A DNA stretch of 64,000 nt, taken from DAOUBP01 sp964474695 (lineage in GTDB: Bacteria; Chloroflexota; Anaerolineae; CG2-30-64-16). Both the position numbers and the translations under genes were made by a program. The notes beneath the pieces were generated by a model. That model ran no database searches. It was given only the letters and a program-made list of their open reading frames with translations, and was not told where the DNA came from. Positions 30,998 through 39,137 of this stretch are shown here, piece after piece. Location of the stretch: assembly GCA_964474695.1 (NCBI GenBank), contig CAYYTK010000013.1, positions 44,466 to 108,465 of the forward strand, given 5' to 3'. Position 1 is the stretch's first letter. The number at the start of each line of letters is the position of its first letter.

Positions 30998-32875
30998 TTG
31001 AACTCATCCAATCAGCCTTCATCCGGCCGCCCGGCGGCCACGACCTCCTTGTTCGCCCGCGTGGGCAATGAGGTGCGCGAATTCTGGGATGCGCTGCGCA
31101 ACACGCCGCAAGCGTTCCGCCTGGTATGGTCGGCCAGCCGCCGCGCGGCGCTGGCGGGGATCGGCCTGATGCTGGTTGCGGCCGTCCTGCCTGCTGCGCA
31201 GGCCTGGGTCGGCAAGCTGATCGTCGATGCCATCGTGAGCGCGACCAGGCAGGGCATGGAGCCGATGGCCGGACTCCGCTACGTGCTGCCGTTCCTGGCG
31301 CTGGAGTTCGCGCTGCTGCTGATCAGCTCGGTGACGAGCCAGGTGCGCAACCTCAGCGACCGCGTCCTCCAGATGCAACTGACGAATCACATCAACAGCT
31401 CGATCATCGACAAGGCGATCAGCCTGGACCTGCGCTTCTTCGAGGATCCCGTCTTCTACGATACGTTGCAGAACGCGCGGCGCCAGGCGGACACCAGCGC
31501 GCTCAACATCGTCAACGCGATGCTGCAGATGGTGCAGCAGGTCATCACGCTGATCTCGTTGATCGTGCTGCTGGTCCGCTTCAGCCCGTGGCTGGCGGTG
31601 ATCGTCTTCGTGTCGGCCATCCCCTCCTTCCTCTCCCAGTCCCAACACGCCGAGCGGGCATTTCGCGCGGTCAGCCGCCGCGCGCCGGAATCGCGCCTGC
31701 TCAACTACCTGGAGATGCTGCTGACGGGCAACGAGAGCATCAAGGAGATCAAGCTGTTCGGCCTGGGCAAGCCGCTGCTGAAGCGCTATCAGGAGCTGTT
31801 CACGCGATTCTACCTCGAGGATCGCGCGATCGCTGAGCGGCGTACGATGGCAGGGCTGGGTTGGGGCTTGCTGGCCAACCTGGCCTACTACGGCAGTTAC
31901 GCGTGGATCGTCCTGCGCACGGTCGCCGGCCGGATCACCCTGGGCGATATGACGATGTTCCTGGGGATCTTCCGGCAGTCGCAAAGCTCGATCCGGTCGT
32001 TGCTCGACAGCTTGAACCGCCTCTACGAGAGCAACCTGTATCTCGATAACCTGATGACCTACCTGGAGCTGCAGCCGCTGCTCACCTCGCCCGCGGCTGG
32101 GCAGATCGCGCCCGAGCCGATCCGCAGCGGCATCGAGTTCCGGAACGTCTCCTTCTGCTATCCCGGCTCCGATGTCTACGTGCTGCGCAACATCAACCTC
32201 CAGATCCGGCCGGGCGAGCGCATCGCACTGGTCGGCCTGAACGGCGCGGGCAAGACGACGTTGATCAAGCTGCTCACGCGGCTGTACGACCCCACGGACG
32301 GCCAGGTGCTGCTCGACGGCGTGGACCTGCGCGAGTACGACCTGGACAGCCTGCATCAGCGCTTCGGCGTCATCTTTCAGGATTTCGTGCGCTACCAGTT
32401 CACGGTGCAGGAGAACATCGGTTTCGGCCAGGTGGATGCGCTCGACGATACTGCCCGGATCAAGGAAGCGGCGGATCGCGGGGGCGCCACACCGATCATC
32501 GAGAGCATGCCGAAGGGCTACGACACGATGCTCGGGCGGCGCTGGGAGAAGGGCCAGGAGTTGTCGGGCGGACAGTGGCAGAAGATTGCGTTGGCCCGCG
32601 CGTTCATGCGCAAGGCCGAAGTGTTGGTGCTGGACGAGCCGACCTCCGCGTTGGACGCGGAGGCCGAATACGAGGTGTTCCGGCGCTTCGGTGAGCTGAT
32701 GGAGGGCCGCATCGCAGTGCTGATCTCGCACCGTTTCTCCACCGTGCGCATGGCGGATCGGATCGTGGTATTATCAGCCGGCAAGATTATCGAGCTGGGC
32801 AGCCATGCCGAGCTGATCGAACTGAACGGCGCCTATGCGCGGCTGTTCAACTTGCAGGCGGAGGGGTATCGTTAA
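30998..32875 (+). CDS. ABC exporter half-transporter (MsbA/multidrug type)
   Basis: The 625-residue protein fuses a six-helix membrane domain (about residues 55-335) with an ATPase domain. The ATPase has Walker A LVGLNGAGKTTLIKLL, a Q-loop in FGVIFQDFVRYQFTV, signature LSGGQWQKIALARAF, Walker B VLVLDEPTSALD and switch ISHRFSTVRMADRI. It should work as a homodimer exporting lipid, drug or peptide. The start is taken as TTG 30998 with GGAG 9 bases upstream; the product then begins NSSNQPSSGRP. A hairpin follows the stop codon. The substrate is unknown. Confidence 0.9.
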   Translation: MNSSNQPSSGRPAATTSLFARVGNEVREFWDALRNTPQAFRLVWSASRRAALAGIGLMLVAAVLPAAQAWVGKLIVDAIVSATRQGMEPMAGLRYVLPFLALEFALLLISSVTSQVRNLSDRVLQMQLTNHINSSIIDKAISLDLRFFEDPVFYDTLQNARRQADTSALNIVNAMLQMVQQVITLISLIVLLVRFSPWLAVIVFVSAIPSFLSQSQHAERAFRAVSRRAPESRLLNYLEMLLTGNESIKEIKLFGLGKPLLKRYQELFTRFYLEDRAIAERRTMAGLGWGLLANLAYYGSYAWIVLRTVAGRITLGDMTMFLGIFRQSQSSIRSLLDSLNRLYESNLYLDNLMTYLELQPLLTSPAAGQIAPEPIRSGIEFRNVSFCYPGSDVYVLRNINLQIRPGERIALVGLNGAGKTTLIKLLTRLYDPTDGQVLLDGVDLREYDLDSLHQRFGVIFQDFVRYQFTVQENIGFGQVDALDDTARIKEAADRGGATPIIESMPKGYDTMLGRRWEKGQELSGGQWQKIALARAFMRKAEVLVLDEPTSALDAEAEYEVFRRFGELMEGRIAVLISHRFSTVRMADRIVVLSAGKIIELGSHAELIELNGAYARLFNLQAEGYR

Positions 32876-32882
32876 CAGGCAT

Positions 32883-32917
32883 AGAGTTGCCAACTTTGCG
32901 GAAAAGTTGGCAACTCT
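32883..32917. terminator. Hairpin after the ABC exporter gene, copy of 30327-30363
   Basis: AGAGTTGCCAACTTT and AAAGTTGGCAACTCT form a 15-bp perfect stem with loop GCGGA. The arms are the same as the hairpin 2.5 kb upstream, so this is a repeat family used between convergent genes. Confidence 0.75.
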
Positions 32918-32966
32918 GCTTAGTTTAGCTCGAAATGGGTCATGCCGTCGCGCTGCGAGAGGATCA

Positions 32967-34139
32967 TCAACTGCCGGTCGATGCCGCGGCCGCGGCGATC
33001 CGCGCGATCGCCTCGTGCAGATTCTCTATCGAGTCGGCAAAGCAGAACCTCAGATATCCTTCGCCATACTTGCCGAACGCGGCGCCGGGCAGGGCCGCCA
33101 CGCCGGCCTGATCCAGCAGGAAGTCGGCCCACCAGGCAGAGGTTTTGCCGGTGGCCGAGATGTTGGGGAAGGCGTAGAACGCGCCCTGCGGTGCACGACA
33201 GCGCCAGCCGGGGATCGTATTCAACCCCGCGACCAGCAGATCGCGGCGCCGCTGGTACTCCGCCACGACCGCATCGACCTGTTCCTGCGGTCCCTGCAGC
33301 GCCTCGACGCCCGCGATCTGCGTGAAGCTGGCGGTGCAGCCGATCGAATGGGTCAGCAGCAGCTCGACGCGCTCGGCCAGCGCCTCAGGCATGATGCCGA
33401 AGCCCAGCCGCCAGCCGGTCATCGCGTAGGTCTTGGAGAACCCATCGCAGATAATGGTGCGTTCAGCCATGCCGGGGAGGGAGGCAATCGAGGGGGCGGT
33501 CAGGCCATCATACGCCAGGCGCATGTAGATTTCGTCGGAGAGCACCCAGATGTCGCGGGCAATGGCCACCTCGGCGATGTGCTGCAATGCGCTCAGGGGC
33601 ATGACGCCGCCCGTCGGGTTGCCGGGCGAGTTGAGGATGATGAGCCGCGTGCGGTCGGACACCAGCCGGTCGAACGCCTCGAGGTCGAATGAAAAACCGG
33701 CCTCCTCGACCAGGGGCACCGGCAGCGCCACACCGCCTGCAACGCCGATCATGGCTGCATAGGTCGGGAAGCCTGGATTGGGGTAGATCACTTCGTCGCC
33801 CGGGCGCACCAGGGCGAGGGTGGGGAAGAAGAGCGCCGGTTTTGCGCCGGGGCCGACGACGACCTGCGAAGGGCGAAACTCAATCCCGCGGCGCCTGCCT
33901 GCATCTTCGGCAATGGCCCTGCGGAGGGCCGGGATGCCGGCCGGTACGGTGTAGCGGGTGAAGCCTTCCTCGATCGCCTTGATGCCTGCCCGGCTGACAT
34001 TCTCAAAGGTCGGCGCGTCCGGCTGGCCTACTTCCAGGTGAATGATACGCCGGCCGGCAGCTTCGAGCGCCTGGGCCCGCGCGAGCATATGGTAAGCGCC
34101 CTCCGGCGCAAGGTGGGCGACGCGATCCGCAAAGGGCAT
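32967..34139 (-). CDS. PLP-dependent aminotransferase, class I/II
   Basis: The 390-residue enzyme starts FADRVAHLAPEGAYHMLARA. It has IIHLEVGQPDAPTFENV, ILNSPGNPTGGVMPLSAL (NPTG contacts PLP) and WVLSDEIYMRLAYDG. The Schiff-base lysine is in DGFSKTYAMTGWRLGF, and RFCFADS holds the substrate-carboxylate arginine. It most resembles aspartate or branched-chain/aromatic aminotransferases of fold type I. It lies 85 bp downstream of the sulfur cluster on the same strand and could be cotranscribed. The donor and acceptor cannot be fixed from sequence. Confidence 0.93.
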   Translation of the reverse strand: MPFADRVAHLAPEGAYHMLARAQALEAAGRRIIHLEVGQPDAPTFENVSRAGIKAIEEGFTRYTVPAGIPALRRAIAEDAGRRRGIEFRPSQVVVGPGAKPALFFPTLALVRPGDEVIYPNPGFPTYAAMIGVAGGVALPVPLVEEAGFSFDLEAFDRLVSDRTRLIILNSPGNPTGGVMPLSALQHIAEVAIARDIWVLSDEIYMRLAYDGLTAPSIASLPGMAERTIICDGFSKTYAMTGWRLGFGIMPEALAERVELLLTHSIGCTASFTQIAGVEALQGPQEQVDAVVAEYQRRRDLLVAGLNTIPGWRCRAPQGAFYAFPNISATGKTSAWWADFLLDQAGVAALPGAAFGKYGEGYLRFCFADSIENLHEAIARIAAAAASTGS

Positions 34140-34223
34140 AGGGCCTCCGGCAAACTCAGCGGGGCGAGCAACCCGATGTCAGGACGCCCACCCCGTTGAG
34201 ATGAGATAGTCGGGGTCGCGCGA

Positions 34224-34727
34224 TCAGATGAATATGACCTGCGCGCCTTCGCTCAAATCCATGAAGTCGCTGGCGGTGACAATATCGATGACGCCATCGA
34301 CGAAGTCTTCCTTCTTCAGCCCCATCATGTCCACGCTCATCTTGCACGCGTAGAGCTTGGCGCCGCCATCCACCAACATCTGGAGGTATTCGCCCACCGG
34401 CGGTGCACCGACCGCGGCCATCTTCTTCTTCATAAACCACGTGGTGAACCGGGTCATGCCGGGGATGATGCTCAAGATGTTCGGGATGCCGAGGTTGCCG
34501 GTCGGCAGCCCCATCATCTTCATCTTCAGGCTGGTGTTGCCCACCGGCGCCAGCTCAAGCCGCCAATGGCGCGACTTGGTGATCATATCCATGCCCCAGA
34601 ACGTGAAAAAGATCGTCACGTCGATGCCGTTGCCCAGAGCGGCCCAACCCATGACCAGGGCCGGGTAGGCCATATCCAGGTCACCTTTCGAGCAGATAAA
34701 CGCGACCTTGCGATTTTCGTCAGCCAC
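34224..34727 (-). CDS. DsrE2-family (DsrE/DsrF-like) sulfur-relay protein
   Basis: The 167-residue protein starts RKVAFICSKGDLDMAYPALV, then GNGIDVTIFFTFWGMDMI, and MLVDGGAKLYACKMSVDMMG with a candidate persulfide cysteine. It ends with a hydrophobic VIDIVTASDFMDL. This matches DsrE2/DrsE-like proteins that carry sulfane sulfur and are often linked to SQR or rhodanese. The GTG start at 34727 has GGAG upstream; an ATG at 34751 would overlap the preceding gene. It is the last gene of the sulfur cluster. A transporter-like role is unlikely, although the mid-region is hydrophobic. Confidence 0.84.
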   Translation of the reverse strand: MADENRKVAFICSKGDLDMAYPALVMGWAALGNGIDVTIFFTFWGMDMITKSRHWRLELAPVGNTSLKMKMMGLPTGNLGIPNILSIIPGMTRFTTWFMKKKMAAVGAPPVGEYLQMLVDGGAKLYACKMSVDMMGLKKEDFVDGVIDIVTASDFMDLSEGAQVIFI

Positions 34728-34741
34728 GAGCGGTCTCCTTT

Positions 34742-35062
34742 TCAAACACAACCTTCGGGTTTGCCCAGGCCGGCGATGTGCGCGACCTTCTTCGCCGGGC
34801 CTTTGGGGTACAGCGCGAACAGTTCCTTGGTCGAAACGCCGGTGCCGGTGGTGATTTGGCGCAGCGTGGGGGATTTGCCGCCCAGGCCCTTCGAGGCCTC
34901 GCGACAGAAGTCAATCACCTTCCAATGGGCATCTGTCAAGGCTGCAATGCCCTCTTCTTTGGCGATCTCGGCCGCGATCTCCTTGGTCCACTCAGCCGGG
35001 TTCGTCAAGAAGCCTTCATCATTGACCTGAACGGTCTTGCCTGCGATCGTACGAGTTGCCAT
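34742..35062 (-). CDS. DsrC/TusE-like sulfur carrier protein
   Basis: The 106-residue product ends KKVAHIAGLGKPEGCV, the DsrC/TusE tail with the penultimate cysteine. It has GFLTNPAEWTKEIAAEIAKE and RQITTGTGVSTKELFALYP, both family landmarks. The second cysteine of true DsrC, about ten residues before the last, is replaced (alanine in KKVAHIAG), as in TusE and related one-cysteine proteins. It would carry a persulfide rather than form the DsrC trisulfide. No dsrAB or dsrMKJOP is in this window. ATG 35062 is chosen; upstream codons lie in a tandem repeat. Confidence 0.9.
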   Translation of the reverse strand: MATRTIAGKTVQVNDEGFLTNPAEWTKEIAAEIAKEEGIAALTDAHWKVIDFCREASKGLGGKSPTLRQITTGTGVSTKELFALYPKGPAKKVAHIAGLGKPEGCV

Positions 35063-35119
35063 GTTTGTGTCCTCCAGAGTTTTGGTTACGTGTTGCGTGT
35101 TGCGTGTTGCGTACTGCGT

Positions 35120-35183
35120 GATTCGCTGATTCGCCGATTCGCTGATTCGCCGATTCGCTGATTCGCCGATTCGCTGATTCGCC
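35120..35183. repeat. 16-bp tandem repeat upstream of the DsrC-like gene
   Basis: GATTCGCTGATTCGCC is repeated four times with no spacers, preceded by TTGCGTGTTGCGT-like repeats at 35090-35115. A CRISPR is excluded because there are no unique spacers. It sits between the DUF1641 stop and the DsrC-like start and may alter expression. Confidence 0.9.
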
Positions 35184-35189
35184 GATTCC

Positions 35190-35870
35190 TTATCTGCCAT
35201 TCGCCCGCGCGCCGATCACGCGCAGGATGCGCAGTATGAGGATCAGGCCGCGGCGGACTTCAGGATCGCGCATTTGGCCGAGCAACGCCAGCAGCGAACT
35301 GTTGGTGACGGGCTTTGCGACCTCGACCTCCACATCGGCGACGACGCCGCCTAACAGGTTGATGACTTCGGGCCGCGTGACGTCTTTGACAAGGCCCAGC
35401 ATGGGCGCCATACTGTCGCCCATACGCTCCATGTCTGCTGCGGTGAACGACGCAGCCACGTTGTCGGCGATCTTGAGACCGCCCTTAGCCAGGGCAAAGT
35501 AGCCCTTGTGTTCGGCAGCCTGCAGCAGATCGGTGACCTTTTCGAATGCCTGGTCGGTGATCGGGCCCACTGTCTGCACCAGGTCCATGACGCTCTCAAG
35601 CTGGTCGAGCAGTGTTTCGATGTGGCGTCCGTTGCGGAGCAGCCGCTTGACGATGCGCAGCAGATCCCCCAGGTCAACGTATTCCTGCACTTCCTCCAAC
35701 TGCTCGGTCGTCAGCCGGAAGGCCTCGTTGACGATCGGCATCACATCGTGCATCAGCTCGGCGCGCTCCTGGCGCTCGCGCTCCGCGCGCTGGGCCTGCT
35801 CCGTAAGAAACTGCACCTGGGTTGTCAGAAGGTCAAGCTTCTGGTTCAGGTCCATTGGGATCTGGTCCAT
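35190..35870 (-). CDS. DUF1641 protein
   Basis: The 226-residue protein has a charged coiled-coil start (LDLLTTQVQFLTEQAQRAER). Helical repeats follow (MPIVNEAFRLTTEQLEEVQE, LLQAAEHKGYFALAKGGLKI) and the DUF1641 signature GLVKDVTRPEVINLLGGVV. The family occurs beside SQR and formate dehydrogenase genes in bacteria and archaea, and is thought to be a small partner or membrane-tether protein. It starts 10 bp after the SQR stop. Function is unproven; context suggests it supports SQR. Confidence 0.88.
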   Translation of the reverse strand: MDQIPMDLNQKLDLLTTQVQFLTEQAQRAERERQERAELMHDVMPIVNEAFRLTTEQLEEVQEYVDLGDLLRIVKRLLRNGRHIETLLDQLESVMDLVQTVGPITDQAFEKVTDLLQAAEHKGYFALAKGGLKIADNVAASFTAADMERMGDSMAPMLGLVKDVTRPEVINLLGGVVADVEVEVAKPVTNSSLLALLGQMRDPEVRRGLILILRILRVIGARANGR

Positions 35871-35880
35871 GACCTCCTCC

Positions 35881-37113
35881 TTACCGCCGCCACTTGCCAG
35901 ACATGCTCATGCGCGCGGGCAGCGGCAGTTCCTGGCCCTTCAAGAGGATATTCCAGTACATCCAGCGGAACATCATCTTGCCCCAGTGGTTCATCTCCGA
36001 CTCTTGCAGCAGCGAGAAGGGGCCGACCCCCGGCAGGGGATAGCGGCCGGGCAGCGGCTCGACATCATAGTTGAAATCGATCAGCAAGCCCTTGCCGAAC
36101 CCGGACTCGATGAAGCAGTTGGCGTGGCCGTCAAAGGTCGGGAGCATTTCCAGGCCGTCGATATAGCGCAGGAAATTCTCGGCAAAGCAGTCAACCGCAA
36201 AATGGGCTACGGAACCGGCCTTAGAGGTGGGCACCGCCGCCGCATCGCCCAGCACGAAGATGTTGGGCCACTTGGGTGACACAAAGGTGTGTTTGTCCAC
36301 CGGTACGTAGTTCAGCTCGTCGCCCATTTCGGAGCGAGCGAGCAGTTCATCTCCCTTGTTCAGCGGGATCGTGACCAGGAGATCGTACTCAACCTCGCTT
36401 TCGTCGTAGTGGACCAGCTTCCTGGCATCGGGGTCTACGTGCTCCACCATGAAGTCGGGTATGACCTTGATGTTTTTCTGGTCCAGAATGTGGCCGAGAT
36501 GTTTGGCTGCGATGGGCTTCGTGAAGGCGCCGGAGAGTGGCGTGGCATAAATCAGCTCAACGCGATCGCGGATGCCCTGCTCATGGAAGAACGAATCGGC
36601 CAGCATGATGAATTCCAGCGGGGCGACGGGGCATTTGATCGGGTTTTCCACCACGTTGACGACCAGGCGTCCGCCCTGCCAGGTGCGCAGGTGTTTGGCG
36701 AGCGCCATGCTGCCTTCGATGGTGTAGAAGTCGAAGATCGACTTGTACCACTCATGTTCCTGCAGGCCCGGCGTCTCTTCGGGCCGGGTCTGCGCGCCGG
36801 TCGCGATCACCAGGAAATCGTAGGTCAAGATGCGGCCGTCCGTCAGTGTGACGCGATTCTGATCGGGTTCAATCACTTCGGCCGCGGTCTTGATCATCTG
36901 GACGCCTGCGGGGATGAAGTCCCGCTTCGGCTTCACGACGTCGTTTTTGCTGTACATCCCGAATGGGATGAACAGGAAGCCGGGCTGATAGTAGTGCGTC
37001 TCGTGCGGATCAACAACCGTGATCTGCCACTCATCGCTGTCGAGCAGCCGGTACAGGCGGTTAACCACCATGGTGCCGGCCGATCCAGCGCCAAGAACCA
37101 GAAGTTTTTTCAT
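35881..37113 (-). CDS. sqr: Sulfide:quinone oxidoreductase (FAD-dependent)
   Basis: The 410-residue enzyme starts KKLLVLGAGSAGTMVVNRL (FAD-binding GxGxxG). It has YDFLVIATGAQTRPE and the second FAD motif NIFVLGDAAAVPTSKAGSV. The conserved redox cysteines are C161 in NPIKCPVAPLE and C333 in ANCFIESGFGKGLLIDF, the pair that holds the sulfur bridge. It oxidises sulfide and passes electrons to the quinone pool at the membrane. C-terminal amphipathic residues (WMYWNILLKG) fit membrane binding. It belongs to the type III or related branch. It is coupled to DUF1641 and two sulfur carriers. Confidence 0.92.
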   Translation of the reverse strand: MKKLLVLGAGSAGTMVVNRLYRLLDSDEWQITVVDPHETHYYQPGFLFIPFGMYSKNDVVKPKRDFIPAGVQMIKTAAEVIEPDQNRVTLTDGRILTYDFLVIATGAQTRPEETPGLQEHEWYKSIFDFYTIEGSMALAKHLRTWQGGRLVVNVVENPIKCPVAPLEFIMLADSFFHEQGIRDRVELIYATPLSGAFTKPIAAKHLGHILDQKNIKVIPDFMVEHVDPDARKLVHYDESEVEYDLLVTIPLNKGDELLARSEMGDELNYVPVDKHTFVSPKWPNIFVLGDAAAVPTSKAGSVAHFAVDCFAENFLRYIDGLEMLPTFDGHANCFIESGFGKGLLIDFNYDVEPLPGRYPLPGVGPFSLLQESEMNHWGKMMFRWMYWNILLKGQELPLPARMSMSGKWRR

Positions 37114-37157
37114 CCTTGAATGCCTCCGCATGCTTGTGAAATAGCTGACTTTGCGTA

Positions 37158-37940
37158 CTATGAGAATGATATCTGCGCGGCGGCTGAAGCCAGCCGGCCC
37201 GGCATCGTGTTGAGATCCTCGATCATGTGCGAGAAGACATCGGCGATACGCTGAACGAAATACAAAGCCCGAGCCTGGGCCGCTGGATCCAGCCGGTATA
37301 CGGCGTCGATCCTGGCTTGCACATCGCCGGGCGTCAGTCCGAGAGCCTGGGCCAACGCCTCAATGCGCTCGTTATCGGGCGGCCATGTCTCCGGCGTGAT
37401 CCCGCCGAGCAGCACCATCCCTTTCAGCTCGGTGCCAAGACGAATCAGACCCCGCGCGCACAGGAGATCCATTTCACCGCGAGAGAATTTCGGCGCCAAG
37501 GCCGGATCGCCGGCGAGCTGCTGCCAACTGCGCATGCAATGCTCGGCAACGGCGGGGTTCTTCTCGCGGACATGTGTAAAGAACCCACACGGATTGCTGA
37601 TCTCGGTGATGGGTTGGCCTTGCATATCGGTGACCACGATCATCACGCCCAGCATGTCAGCGTATAGGTCCTGGATCGCCTGAACGCATGTCAGCGCCAG
37701 CAGTGCTCGCAGATCAAGATCGCTCCTCTTAGCCGGTTCAGGTGCGGCCGGTGCAGCCAGGGCGTGGTGTACGCGCGAGCGACCTGATTGCAGCCATCCC
37801 TCCACCTCGCCTCGCGCAAATCGCCACTGCTTGCCGACACGGATCGCCGGCAACTGACCGCCCTCCACCATGCGGTAGATCGTGGTGCGATCCACCCGGA
37901 GGAGTGCTTGTACCTGCCTGGTTGTCAGTAGATCGGTCAT
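37158..37940 (-). CDS. Helix-turn-helix regulator with PocR-type sensory domain
   Basis: The 260-residue protein has an excisionase-type winged HTH (LLTTRQVQALLRVDRTTIYR, VGKQWRFARGEVEGWL) in residues 3-50. A PocR-like sensor follows at about 80-205 with three cysteines: C118 in ISNPCGFF, C135 in AEHCMRSW and C161 in LLCARGL. This cysteine pattern resembles PocR domains that may bind redox or metal signals. It precedes SQR by 44 bp on the same strand and is likely its regulator. The upstream region has palindromes that could be its binding sites. The signal (sulfide, persulfide or another) is inferred. Confidence 0.84.
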   Translation of the reverse strand: MTDLLTTRQVQALLRVDRTTIYRMVEGGQLPAIRVGKQWRFARGEVEGWLQSGRSRVHHALAAPAAPEPAKRSDLDLRALLALTCVQAIQDLYADMLGVMIVVTDMQGQPITEISNPCGFFTHVREKNPAVAEHCMRSWQQLAGDPALAPKFSRGEMDLLCARGLIRLGTELKGMVLLGGITPETWPPDNERIEALAQALGLTPGDVQARIDAVYRLDPAAQARALYFVQRIADVFSHMIEDLNTMPGRLASAAAQISFS

Positions 37941-37994
37941 AGGGCGCTTTGATGTATTTGATGCGTTTGTTCCGAAAATCACCGCCAGTATGCA

Positions 37995-38039
37995 TTACAT
38001 CGCATCGAATGTAACTGATATAGATCATGTTTGCATGAT
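37995..38039. promoter_or_regulatory. Two palindromes upstream of the sulfur operon
   Basis: The first is TTACATCGCATCGAATGTAA (37995-38014), with arms TTACAT/ATGTAA. The second is ATCATGTTTGCATGAT (38024-38039), a perfect 6-4-6 inverted repeat. On the minus strand a weak promoter can be drawn as TTACAT and CATACT around the first. They lie in the 170-bp space before the regulator start and are good candidates for operator sites. Confidence 0.55.
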
Positions 38040-38109
38040 TTACATGGATGGTGGGTGGTGTGTCGAACGCGACACCGGCGCTGTTTTTTTGGCGAGGTGG
38101 CCAGCGGGG

Positions 38110-39123
38110 TCAAGGCGAGCGGCGGTCGCCGGCATAGGCGATCTCGATTGTGCCCCCAGGCAGGAAATTCGAGGCCAGATAATGCAGCGCTTGCGGGCGA
38201 TCAGCCCCGCCCGCGTCGCTCAACAGCAACTGCTCGCAGAAGACCGCGATATCCTCGACGATGCGCTCGTAGCGGTAATAGGCCAGTGCGTACGGATCGA
38301 GCGCGGTTTGACCATAGCCCTGGTAAAACAGGGCCTCTTCCTCTCGCGCGCTCCGCCTGCTGCCAAACTGTCCCCCGCCAGCGAACATCAGATCGCGCTC
38401 TTTTGGGGCCAGCAGGGGGGTGTCCCAATCGACAATGTAGAGCGCCTCGTCCGCTGCGAGCATGATGTTGCCGGCGTGGAGGTCGGTGTGACACAGGGTG
38501 GCTTCGGGTGCGCGGGCTTGCAGCGCCTCCGCCAGCCGCTCCGTGCGGTCGACCAGGTCGCAGATCTCAGCCCGGCGGGAGCGCAGCAGCGCTGCCGTCG
38601 CCGCGGCAACCGGTTCGGCGAACTCCTTTTCCTCGGCGTGCGCCAGGAGCGCCCGCACGCTGGCGCGCCAGCGCGGGGTGTACGTTTCGCGCGGAATGCG
38701 CTGCGCCAACTCCGGGGGCAAGCTCACCGTGTGAATACGTCTGACGGCTGCGCCGAACGCGATCCACTGGCGATCTGTGAGATCCACCGCGTAGCCATCG
38801 CGGCCGGCGATGTAGGGGTAGAGGATCACCTTGAAGGGGGGCAGGTCGGCCCAGAGCTGTCCGTTGCGGGTGATCCGGGGGGCAATGATCTCGCGGATGC
38901 CCTGGTCGCTGAGATGCCTGGGCACCGTCACCGCGATTTCGGAGAAGTCGCCGCTTCTCAGCTTCACAAAGTAGGGGGTATCGGCGTCGGTGATGGCCTG
39001 ATAGACGGCGGTGTTTTGATCAACGCCGAGCGGCATGAACGCGATGCGGGCGACAGGCAGCGCATATTCCTCCTGCAAACAGGCGACAAGACGGGCGTCA
39101 CGAATGTCAGGTTTCTCGAGCAT
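38110..39123 (-). CDS. Aminoglycoside phosphotransferase (APH)-fold kinase
   Basis: The 337-residue protein has the APH signature LCHTDLHAGNIML (catalytic aspartate in HTDLHAGN) and the metal-binding IVDWDTPLLAPKERDLM. N-terminal VKLRSGDFSE contains the ATP lysine. Such kinases phosphorylate antibiotics, choline, sugars or unknown small molecules. Nothing here supports antibiotic resistance more than another substrate. It ends the minus-strand run from 41106 and may share an operon with the two upstream genes (14 and 11 bp junctions). The frame is full length. Confidence 0.86.
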   Translation of the reverse strand: MLEKPDIRDARLVACLQEEYALPVARIAFMPLGVDQNTAVYQAITDADTPYFVKLRSGDFSEIAVTVPRHLSDQGIREIIAPRITRNGQLWADLPPFKVILYPYIAGRDGYAVDLTDRQWIAFGAAVRRIHTVSLPPELAQRIPRETYTPRWRASVRALLAHAEEKEFAEPVAAATAALLRSRRAEICDLVDRTERLAEALQARAPEATLCHTDLHAGNIMLAADEALYIVDWDTPLLAPKERDLMFAGGGQFGSRRSAREEEALFYQGYGQTALDPYALAYYRYERIVEDIAVFCEQLLLSDAGGADRPQALHYLASNFLPGGTIEIAYAGDRRSP

Positions 39124-39137
39124 GGTTGGCGCTTGCC

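Noticed and set aside
31019..32731. 570-codon minus-strand open frame
   Set aside because: Antisense to the ABC exporter; translation is glutamine/histidine/arginine-rich without motifs.
32920..33132. Short minus-strand frame ending MTHFELN near the aminotransferase 3' end
   Set aside because: It overlaps the aminotransferase in another frame, with no ribosome site or known family.
35090..35190. Possible CRISPR array
   Set aside because: The 16-bp units follow one another with no unique spacers and no cas genes nearby.
38110..39123. Calling the APH-fold kinase an antibiotic-resistance gene
   Set aside because: Only the general kinase fold is supported; neighbours give no resistance context.
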